Origin: JBDSTZ01 sp039927975
Lineage (GTDB): Bacteria; Pseudomonadota; Gammaproteobacteria; Burkholderiales; Burkholderiaceae_D
Length of the DNA stretch: 12,877 nucleotides
Reading direction: 5' to 3'
NCBI GenBank assembly: GCA_039927975.1
Contig: JBDSTZ010000129.1
Location: forward strand, 1 to 12,877
A program made the position numbers and the translations under genes. The first letter of the stretch is position 1, and each line of letters begins with the position of its first letter. This document shows positions 7,857 to 12,877 of this stretch, piece by piece. The notes below the pieces were generated by a model. That model worked only from the letters and a program-made list of their open reading frames with translations, had not been told where the DNA came from and made no database searches.

Positions 7857-9587
7857 TTTCTGCACGATGAATTCGGGCGACGCCATCACCAGCACCGTGG
7901 CGGCGTAGATGCGGTTCAGGCGCGCGGTGTCGGTGCCCGAGGCCATCGAGTCGATGCCGCCCTTGATGGTGGCCTGGCTGGCGCTCGACAACTGGCCGGC
8001 CGCCAGCAGCAGATTGAGCTGGTCGATCAGCTTTTGCGAGGTGTCGGCCAGCGGCAGCAGCGCGCTGTAGTCGGCCTTGACGTCGCCGATGCCCTTGCTG
8101 ATCGCGTTCTGCATGTAGTTGACGTAGCCGACCACCGAGCTCTCGTTGGTGAGCTGGAATTCAGGCGCCACCAGGCCGGCGCTGCCGACGCCGCTGTTGG
8201 GCGGCACATAGCCCGGCCTGAAAAAATTGAACACCGTCGGCGCGCGGCCCGGGCTTTGTCCGAGCCGGCTGGCGCCATCGCTGGTGTTGCCGATGGCCCA
8301 GGCGTCGGTCGCCGAATTGGCGCCAAAGGCGCGCGCCCACGCGGCCAGGCGCAGGATCGGTTCGCGCTGCTTGCCGAAGTTCGGGTCGGCGATGCGCGCC
8401 GCGTTGCGCGCCTCGTCGTCGAGCAGGATGGTCCTCACCACCGCCTTCAGGTTGCCCTTCACGCCGCTGCCGTCGTTGTTGAAGACCGTCGCCACCCGCG
8501 CCACGTAGGCCGGGGTCGGATTGCTGGTGACCAGCCGCTGGATCAGTTGGCGGCTGATGAAGGGCGCCACGTTTGCGTGGGCGAAGATGGCGTCGAGCGC
8601 CAGCTGCAGGCTGGTGTCGCCGTTGGTGTTGGCCGGGATGGTGGTGCCGAGGAAGGTCTTGGCGCCGCTTTCGTGCTTGCTGGCGGTCTGCGTCATCGGC
8701 CGCTTCTTGAAGGCCGGGGTCGAGGTGTCGCTGGTGGTCAGGTCGTAGTTCCAGCCGGTGAACACGCGCGCCAGGCCGCTGATGTCGTCGAGGGTGTAGG
8801 TCTCCTGCGGCGCGCCGTTCGCCAGCTTCGGCGTGCCGTCCAGGTTCAGCTGCACCAGGCCGATGGTAAACAGCTGCATCACTTCGCGCGCGTAGTTCTC
8901 GTCCGGATTGGCGCCGGTGCTGGCGTTGAACTTGAGGTTGCCGCGGAAGGTCAGGTATTCGCCCATCGCCGGGCTGGTGGAGATCTGCTGGAGCAGGGTG
9001 CGGTAATTGCCGAAGGCGTTCGCTTCGAGGATGTCCATGTAGGCGGCGCCCGAAAAGGCATTCCAGCCGCCGCTGAAGCCTGCCACCGAGGCGACCACGA
9101 TTTCCGACAGCGCCAGCGTGACGCGCTGGCGCACCGTGTCGGGCGAGGACAGCAGCTTGCGCCACAGCGCCGGGTCGATGCCGGTCTCGCTGTTCTTGTT
9201 GGCGGCGTCGTCGTAGGCTTTCGAGACCATCCAGTCCCAGCGCGTGGTCGACGGCGGCAGCGCCAGTTGGGCGTCGAGCCAGGCCGTGTAGCCATCGGCC
9301 TGCACCTTGGCGATGTCGGTGCTGGTCGGGCCCATCGTGGCCTGGGCCAGGAAGCGCGAGGCTTCGCTGGCCGATGGCGGCACCGGTGGCGTCGGCGGCA
9401 CGGTGGGCGGGGTGCCGGGACCGCCGGGCGTCTCGACGCCACCACCGCCACCGCCGCCGCAGGCGCTTAATGCGGCCGCCGCCGCGATCGCGGCCAGCGC
9501 GGCTTTTGCGCTATCGCCGTCGTCCGCGCCGGCCGTGGTGGCAACCGGATCGCCGGTCACTGTTTGAGCTGTCTGAAAGTCTGCCAT
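7854..9587 (-). CDS. DUF1800 family protein, predicted lipoprotein
   Basis: Protein of 577 residues from the DUF1800 family, of unknown function, usually encoded directly upstream of a DUF1501 gene as here. The N-terminus has an Ala-rich hydrophobic stretch (about 29-40) ending in the lipobox-like LSAC with Cys43, then a run of seven Gly and a Pro/Thr-rich linker (51-71). This fits a lipid-anchored, Sec-exported protein on a flexible tether. The signal is odd: 42 residues precede the Cys and the first 27 hold no Lys or Arg. Domain landmarks are SRFLAQATMGPT from 77, TVRQRVTLALSE (151-162), NPDENYAREVMQLFTIG (227-243), LDDISGLARVFTGWNYD (266-282) and, near the C-terminus, RAPTVFNFFRPGYVPP. The ATG at 9587 is chosen; a TTG four codons upstream is possible, and neither has a good ribosome site. 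Confidence 0.88.
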   Translation of the reverse strand: MADFQTAQTVTGDPVATTAGADDGDSAKAALAAIAAAAALSACGGGGGGGVETPGGPGTPPTVPPTPPVPPSASEASRFLAQATMGPTSTDIAKVQADGYTAWLDAQLALPPSTTRWDWMVSKAYDDAANKNSETGIDPALWRKLLSSPDTVRQRVTLALSEIVVASVAGFSGGWNAFSGAAYMDILEANAFGNYRTLLQQISTSPAMGEYLTFRGNLKFNASTGANPDENYAREVMQLFTIGLVQLNLDGTPKLANGAPQETYTLDDISGLARVFTGWNYDLTTSDTSTPAFKKRPMTQTASKHESGAKTFLGTTIPANTNGDTSLQLALDAIFAHANVAPFISRQLIQRLVTSNPTPAYVARVATVFNNDGSGVKGNLKAVVRTILLDDEARNAARIADPNFGKQREPILRLAAWARAFGANSATDAWAIGNTSDGASRLGQSPGRAPTVFNFFRPGYVPPNSGVGSAGLVAPEFQLTNESSVVGYVNYMQNAISKGIGDVKADYSALLPLADTSQKLIDQLNLLLAAGQLSSASQATIKGGIDSMASGTDTARLNRIYAATVLVMASPEFIVQK

Positions 9588-9601
9588 GTCCGCACCCAAG
9601 G

Positions 9602-9615
9602 GTTGTCATTACAAC
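9602..9615 (-). repeat. Small inverted repeat in the presumed DUF1800 leader
   Basis: GTTGT, a 4-base loop, then ACAAC: a perfect but AT-rich 5-bp stem whose edge is 14 bases upstream of the ATG at 9587. It could partly hide the ribosome binding region or be chance; the stem is weak. Confidence 0.3.
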
Positions 9616-9640
9616 GCTGAGGGACCATGGTAGTTGAGCC

Positions 9641-9654
9641 GGGAAAGGATTCCC
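9641..9654 (-). repeat. Inverted repeat GGGAA/TTCCC upstream of the DUF1800 gene
   Basis: Perfect 5-bp arms with a 4-base loop, flanked by GCC and GGC (9638-9640, 9658-9660) that could extend the stem past a 3-base bulge. It lies about 54 bases upstream of the start codon, between the AT-rich patch and the gene, so it would be in the transcript leader if the promoter is in that patch. Confidence 0.35.
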
Positions 9655-9660
9655 ATCGGC

Positions 9661-9706
9661 AATTTGTAAAAGTTTGCTGATTGTTGGGTTTATGTTCAAT
9701 TATTTT
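9661..9706 (-). promoter_or_regulatory. AT-rich patch, possible promoter of the DUF1800-DUF1501 unit
   Basis: This is one of the few AT-rich stretches in a GC-rich window and lies 74-119 bases upstream of the DUF1800 start. On the minus strand it contains TTGAAC (9694-9699), which resembles a -35 box, but 17 bases on the best -10 match is poor (CAAACT). AATAAT lies just before it, without a good -35 of its own. The patch is clear; exact promoter boxes are not. Confidence 0.35.
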
Positions 9707-9736
9707 TCGCGCGGCGCTGGCTCGATGTTGCGCTGT

Positions 9737-9773
9737 TTGCAAGGGCTGTTAGGCCGCTTGCAACAGCTGTTAG
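9737..9773. repeat. Two direct repeats TTGCAANNGCTGTTAG spaced 21 bp, with overlapping dyad
   Basis: Copies at 9737-9752 and 9758-9773 match at 14 of 16 positions and start 21 bases apart, two helical turns. A shortened third copy, TTGCGCTGTT, is at 9728-9737. The second copy is also part of a dyad: CCGCT (9754-9758) and AGCGG (9772-9776) flank the perfect 10-bp palindrome AACAGCTGTT (9762-9771). The arrangement resembles a binding site for a dimeric regulator upstream of the DUF1800-DUF1501 unit. A hairpin at the end of the dctM message is the alternative. Confidence 0.45.
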
Positions 9774-9809
9774 CGGAAGCTTATCGACCGGCGCCGACAT
9801 GGTGTTTCT

Positions 9810-9838
9810 CGCGCGCCGGCTGCATGTCTCGGCGCGCG
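9810..9838 (-). terminator. GC-rich hairpin downstream of dctM, possible transcript end
   Basis: Arms CGCGCGCCG (9810-9818) and CGGCGCGCG (9830-9838) form a perfect 9-bp stem with an 11-base loop, starting 14 bases past the dctM stop codon on the minus strand. No T-run follows in that direction (the sequence continues GAGAAACACC), so it is not a canonical intrinsic terminator. It may stabilise the mRNA 3' end or act with Rho. Confidence 0.35.
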
Positions 9839-9852
9839 CAGGCACGCTCGCG

Positions 9853-11469
9853 CTACTTCTCGGGCGCGTAGGTCGGCGGCCCGAAGTCGCCCGCCGGCGG
9901 CGCCTCGATCTTCAGTTCGAGCTGCTCCTGCATGTCGACTTTTTTCTCCACCGAGACCAGCTGCGGGAAGGCGATGATCAAGCCGACCATCACGACCTGG
10001 ATCAGCACGAAGGGAATCGCGCCCCAGTAGATGTCCGAGGTCCTGATCGATTTCGGCGCCACCGAACGCAGGTAGAACAGGGCGAAGCCGAACGGCGGAT
10101 GCATGAAGGAGGTCTGCATGTTCACCCCCAGCAGCACGCCGAACCAGACCAGGTCGATGCCGAGCTTGTGGGCGACCGGGCCGACCAGCGGCACCAGGAT
10201 GAAGGCCAGCTCGAAGAAATCGAGGAAGAAGGCGAGCACGAAGAACAGCAGATTGACCACGATGAGAAAGCCGATCGGGCCGCCCGGCAGGCTTGAGAGC
10301 AGGTGCTCGACCCACAGGTCGCCGTTCACGCCGCGGAACACCAGCGAGAACACGGTCGAGCCGATCAGGATGAAGATCACGAAGCACGACAGGCGGGTGG
10401 TCGAATTCATCGCCTGGCGCACCAGGTCCCACGACAGGCGGCCGTTGGCGACGGCCAGCGCGAGCGCGCCGACCGCGCCCATGCCGCCGCCTTCGGTCGG
10501 CGTCGCCATGCCGATGAAGATCGTGCCGAGCACCAGGAAGATCAGCGCCAGCGGTGGAATCAGCACGAACACGACTTTCTCGGCCATGCGCGAGAGCAGG
10601 CCGAGCTTGTAGTAGCGGTTGGCGATCGCCGCGATCAGCGCCAGGCCGACGCCGACGCTCGCGGCGAGGATGCCGAGGCGGTCGGCGGCCAGATCGGGGT
10701 GTTCGGCCCCGTACAAGTCGGCGAAGCCGTAGCCGGTCGCCAGCGCCGCCAGCAGCAGCACCACCAGCGAGCGCACGCCGCTGTCGCCGTTCGGCTCGCG
10801 CAGGTTGCGCGCTTCGAGCGGCAGCGCCGGCACGTGCTTCGGCTTGAAGATCGACAGCGCCAGCACATAGCCGGCGTACATCGCCGTCAGCAGCAGGCCG
10901 GGCACGATGGCGGCGCGGTACATGTCGCCGACCGAACGGCCCAGCTGGTCGGCCATCACGATCAGCACCACCGATGGCGGAATGATCTGCGCCAGCGTGC
11001 CGGAGGCGGCGATCACGCCGGTCGCGATGCGCTTGTCGTAACCGTAGCGCAGCATGACCGGCAGCGAAATCAGGCCCATCGAGATGACCGAGGCGGCCAC
11101 CACCCCGGTCGTGGCGGCCAGCAGGGCGCCGACGAAAATGACAGCGTAGGCCACCCCGCCGCGTATCGGGCCGAACAGCTGGCCGATGGTGTCGAGCAGA
11201 TCCTCGGCCATGCCCGAGCGTTCGAGGATCATGCCCATGAAGGTGAAGAAGGGAATCGCCAGCAGGGTCTCGTTGGCCTCGATGCCGTAGATCCGGTTGG
11301 GCAGCGCCTGCAGCAGTTCGAGGTTGATCAGCCCGAGCTTGATGCCGACCAGGCCGAAGAACAGGCCGTTGGCCGCCAGCGAAAAGGCGACCGGAAAGCC
11401 CGACAGCAGAAAGATGACGAGGGCGCCGAACATGATGGGCGCCAGGTTGGCGATGATGAACTGTTCCAT
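9853..11469 (-). CDS. dctM: TRAP transporter large permease subunit (DctM/FcbT3 type)
   Basis: Inner-membrane protein of 538 residues, the large subunit of a tripartite ATP-independent periplasmic transporter that imports a carboxylate-type solute using an ion gradient. The start MEQFIIANLAPIMFGALVIF, FPVAFSLAANG (25-35), AIPFFTFMGMILERSGMAEDLL (from 71), SGTLAQIIPPSVVLIVMADQ (156-175), GMATPTEGGGMGAVGAL (320-336) and MQTSFMHPPFGFALFYLRSVAP (451-472) are DctM landmarks. The last resembles the mannitol/chloroaromatic (FcbT3) branch. Usual DctM length is about 430; the excess is a segment at about 208-295 with two probable extra membrane helices (233-250, 265-283) and a hydrophilic C-terminal tail (about 505-538). 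It starts 9 bases after the dctQ stop without a visible Shine-Dalgarno, so coupling is likely. The substrate cannot be told. Confidence 0.92.
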   Translation of the reverse strand: MEQFIIANLAPIMFGALVIFLLSGFPVAFSLAANGLFFGLVGIKLGLINLELLQALPNRIYGIEANETLLAIPFFTFMGMILERSGMAEDLLDTIGQLFGPIRGGVAYAVIFVGALLAATTGVVAASVISMGLISLPVMLRYGYDKRIATGVIAASGTLAQIIPPSVVLIVMADQLGRSVGDMYRAAIVPGLLLTAMYAGYVLALSIFKPKHVPALPLEARNLREPNGDSGVRSLVVLLLAALATGYGFADLYGAEHPDLAADRLGILAASVGVGLALIAAIANRYYKLGLLSRMAEKVVFVLIPPLALIFLVLGTIFIGMATPTEGGGMGAVGALALAVANGRLSWDLVRQAMNSTTRLSCFVIFILIGSTVFSLVFRGVNGDLWVEHLLSSLPGGPIGFLIVVNLLFFVLAFFLDFFELAFILVPLVGPVAHKLGIDLVWFGVLLGVNMQTSFMHPPFGFALFYLRSVAPKSIRTSDIYWGAIPFVLIQVVMVGLIIAFPQLVSVEKKVDMQEQLELKIEAPPAGDFGPPTYAPEK

Positions 11470-11478
11470 GATGTGCCG

Positions 11479-12051
11479 TCAGCCCAGGTGGTTGGCGGCC
11501 TTGATGGCCTCGATCTCGTCGGCCGGGGTGGCCGCCTGCTTCGCAAATTCGCTGGCATCGATGCGGCCGGCCAGGAAGGCGATGCGCTTGATGATTTCGG
11601 AGACGCCCTGCAGCACCAGCAGGCCGAAGCCGAGCGGCACCAGCAGCTTGGCCGGCCAGACGATCAGGCCGCCCGCATTGCTTGACATCTCGCCGCTGCG
11701 GATCGAGCCGAGCGCGAACGGCACCCCGAAGTAGAGGATCAGCAGGCAGACCGGCAGCAGGAACACCAGGTAGCCGAACAGGTCAAGCCAGACCCGGGTG
11801 CGCAGCGAGAAGCGCGCGGCGACGACGTCGATGCGCACATGCTCGTCGCGCTTCAAGGTGTGGGCGCTGGCCAGCATGAACATGGCGGCGAACAGGTACC
11901 ACTGGATTTCGAGCCAGGCGTTCGAGCTGCTGTTGAAGAGGTAGCGCATCAGCGCATTGCCGGCGCAGATGAGAACAGCCGCCAGCAGCGCCCAGCTGAC
12001 GCCGGTGGCGATCCTCTCGTTGAGGCGGTCGATCCAGCGTGACAAAAACAT
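11479..12051 (-). CDS. dctQ: TRAP transporter small permease subunit (DctQ/FcbT2 type)
   Basis: Inner-membrane protein of 190 residues with four predicted helices (about 17-37, 50-64, 91-111, 132-152), the normal layout of the TRAP small subunit, which pairs with DctM. Family landmarks are the segment WLEIQWYLFAAMFMLASAHTL (46-66) followed by KRDEHVRIDVV (67-77), and WPAKLLVPLGFGLLVLQGVSE (132-152). The ATG at 12051 has GGGAG six bases upstream. The gene precedes dctM by 9 bases, forming a two-gene unit. No periplasmic binding protein gene (dctP) is next to it: upstream, after 127 non-coding bases, is argH on the same strand. The binding protein must therefore lie elsewhere, or be missing. 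Read-through from argH is possible since no promoter is evident in the gap. Confidence 0.9.
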   Translation of the reverse strand: MFLSRWIDRLNERIATGVSWALLAAVLICAGNALMRYLFNSSSNAWLEIQWYLFAAMFMLASAHTLKRDEHVRIDVVAARFSLRTRVWLDLFGYLVFLLPVCLLILYFGVPFALGSIRSGEMSSNAGGLIVWPAKLLVPLGFGLLVLQGVSEIIKRIAFLAGRIDASEFAKQAATPADEIEAIKAANHLG

Positions 12052-12057
12052 GGCCTA

Positions 12058-12062
12058 CTCCC
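12058..12062 (-). promoter_or_regulatory. Ribosome binding site of dctQ
   Basis: GGGAG on the minus strand, six bases before the ATG at 12051. It supports this start. A GC hairpin begins only four bases further upstream. Confidence 0.6.
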
Positions 12063-12066
12063 GTAA

Positions 12067-12088
12067 GGTGGGGGCGTTCGCCCCAGCC
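12067..12088 (-). repeat. GC hairpin between argH and dctQ, next to the dctQ ribosome site
   Basis: Core arms GGGGC (12071-12075) and GCCCC (12080-12084) enclose a 4-base loop; GG at 12067-12068 and CC at 12087-12088 can extend the stem past a two-base mismatch. No T-run follows on the minus strand. It could end or attenuate argH transcription, or be a leader hairpin of dctQM; both are inference. Confidence 0.4.
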
Positions 12089-12111
12089 TGATGACGGATC
12101 GCCCGGTTGAT

Positions 12112-12179
12112 GACTCGCTGGTGACGCTGCTTTGGAACGCTCGATTGCGACGCTTGTTTGCGACGCTGGGTGCGACGCT
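12112..12179. repeat. Imperfect 13-bp tandem repeat abutting the argH stop codon
   Basis: The hexamer GACGCT (one copy AACGCT) starts at 12123, 12136, 12149, 12162 and 12174: periods of 13, 13, 13 and 12 bases. A degenerate copy (GACTCGCT) begins at 12112. Read on the minus strand the unit is close to AGCGTCGCAANNN. The array directly follows the argH stop (TAA at 12179-12181 on the minus strand) and fills about half of the 127-base argH-dctQ gap. A period of 13 is not a multiple of three, so this is not coding repetition. Confidence 0.7.
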
Positions 12180-12877
12180 TAAGCCAGCTGCGCGCGCACC
12201 CGCGCGATCGCCGCGCGTACCTGGTTTGGCGCGGTGCCGCCGACATGGTCGCGCGCCGCCACCGAACCTTCGAGCGTGAGCACGGCGAACACGTCGTCGT
12301 CGATCAGCGGCGAGAACTGGCGCAGCTGCTCGATCGACATCTCCGACAAATCGCAGCGCGCCGTGTCGCAGGCACGCACCGCATGGGCCACCGCCTCGTG
12401 GGCGTCGCGGAACGGCAGGCCCTTCTTGACCAGGTAGTCGGCCAGGTCGGTCGCGGTGGCATAGCCCTGCAGGGCGGCCGCGCGCATATTGTCCGGCTTG
12501 ACGCTGATCCCGCCGGCCATGTCGGCGAAGATGCGCAACGTGTCGACCACCGTGTCGACGGTGTCGAACAGCGGTTCCTTGTCTTCCTGGTTGTCTTTGT
12601 TGTAGGCCAGCGGCTGGCCTTTCATCAGGGTCAACAGGCCGGTCAGGTGGCCAAACACGCGGCCGGTCTTGCCGCGCGCGAGTTCGGGCACGTCGGGGTT
12701 TTTCTTTTGCGGCATGATCGACGAGCCGGTGCAGAAGCGGTCGGCGATGTCGATGAAGCCGACCCGTGGGCTCATCCAGATGATCAGCTCTTCCGACATG
12801 CGCGAGATGTGCGTCATGATCAGCGCCGAGGCGGCGCAGAATTCGATGGCGAAGTCGCGGTCGGAGACGGCGTCGAG
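12179..12877 (-). CDS. argH: Argininosuccinate lyase (C-terminal half, runs off the window)
   Basis: Last enzyme of arginine synthesis: splits argininosuccinate to arginine and fumarate, in the cytoplasm as a homotetramer. The window holds 232 codons and the stop, about half of the usual 460 or so residues; the frame is open to the right edge, where it begins LDAVSDRDFAIEFCAASALI. The fumarase/aspartase superfamily signature GSSIMPQKKNPDVPELARGK is present, whose flexible loop carries the catalytic Ser. It is followed by GQPLAYNKDNQEDKEPLFD, and VGGTAPNQVRAAI near the end, all typical of ArgH. It is on the same strand as dctQM, 127 bases upstream of dctQ, and is followed at once by a 13-bp tandem repeat. 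Nothing suggests it is functionally linked to the transporter. Confidence 0.97.
   Translation of the reverse strand, partial: LDAVSDRDFAIEFCAASALIMTHISRMSEELIIWMSPRVGFIDIADRFCTGSSIMPQKKNPDVPELARGKTGRVFGHLTGLLTLMKGQPLAYNKDNQEDKEPLFDTVDTVVDTLRIFADMAGGISVKPDNMRAAALQGYATATDLADYLVKKGLPFRDAHEAVAHAVRACDTARCDLSEMSIEQLRQFSPLIDDDVFAVLTLEGSVAARDHVGGTAPNQVRAAIARVRAQLA

Larger units (their letters stand above)
9588..9852. other. 265-base intergenic region between dctM and the DUF1800 gene
   Basis: No convincing gene is seen here; both flanking genes are on the minus strand, so it should hold the end of the dctM transcript and the start of the DUF1800 one. Contents from right to left (transcription direction): a GC hairpin at 9810-9838, a 21-bp-spaced direct repeat with dyad symmetry at 9728-9776, an AT-rich patch at 9661-9706 that is the likeliest promoter location, and two small inverted repeats at 9641-9654 and 9602-9615 in the presumed leader. 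Confidence 0.6.

Noticed and set aside
7359..9470. Long open frame (703 codons) on the + strand opposite the DUF1501 and DUF1800 genes
   Set aside because: It is antisense to two genes with clear family motifs, spans their junction, is dominated by Arg, Gly, Gln, His and Val as expected from GC-rich reverse frames, and shows no recognisable domain.
9694..9699. TTGAAC as a definite -35 box
   Set aside because: No acceptable -10 sequence lies at the right distance (CAAACT matches only half the consensus), so only the AT-rich patch as a whole is reported.
9674..9871. Possible 65-residue small protein in the dctM-DUF1800 gap, + strand
   Set aside because: It has a TTG start, no ribosome site, overlaps the repeat and hairpin region and the end of dctM, and no family resemblance is seen.
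10303..11685. 460-codon + strand frame opposite dctM and dctQ
   Set aside because: It is rich in Gln, His and Arg, runs antisense to membrane-protein codons and spans the dctM/dctQ junction; typical spurious frame.

Overview
The window is GC-rich, densely coding DNA from a Gram-negative bacterium. Protein similarity and the gene set (a complete-looking lower phenylacetate pathway, a DUF1800/DUF1501 pair, a TRAP transporter of the mannitol/chloroaromatic type, argH) suggest a betaproteobacterium, most likely of the Oxalobacteraceae (Massilia/Duganella/Janthinobacterium type). That placement is inferred from remembered family resemblance; no search was run.

Left part, + strand (1-6439): a tightly packed phenylacetate (paa) operon in the order paaG (5' truncated by the window edge), paaH, paaI, paaJ, paaY, paaZ. 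The genes are separated by 1-3 bases or overlap by 4-8, so they are almost surely one translationally coupled transcript. Together they turn ring-1,2-epoxyphenylacetyl-CoA into acetyl-CoA and succinyl-CoA: PaaG isomerises the epoxide to oxepin-CoA, PaaZ opens the ring and oxidises the aldehyde, PaaJ cleaves by thiolysis, PaaG and PaaH carry out the beta-oxidation steps, and PaaI and PaaY are thioesterases that rescue CoA from dead-end intermediates. The epoxidase (paaABCE), ligase (paaK) and regulator genes are not in the window; they may lie upstream.

Middle part, - strand (6444-9587): a two-gene unit read right to left, a DUF1800 protein (predicted lipoprotein) followed 9 bases later by a DUF1501 protein with a textbook twin-arginine signal. 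The pair is common in bacteria but has no settled function; it looks like an envelope or periplasmic system. It converges on paaZ with only 4 bases between the two stop codons.

Right part, - strand (9853-12877): dctQ and dctM, the small and large membrane subunits of a TRAP transporter with no binding-protein gene beside them, preceded by the 3' half of argH (argininosuccinate lyase, last step of arginine synthesis), which runs off the right edge. Two non-coding gaps on this strand have internal structure. The 265-base dctM-DUF1800 gap holds a 21-bp-spaced direct repeat, hairpins and an AT-rich patch. The 127-base argH-dctQ gap holds an imperfect 13-bp tandem repeat abutting the argH stop codon and a GC hairpin just before the dctQ ribosome binding site.

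Most of the window is well-known metabolism. The least explained content is the DUF1800/DUF1501 pair, the orphan, oversized TRAP permease, and the two structured intergenic regions.
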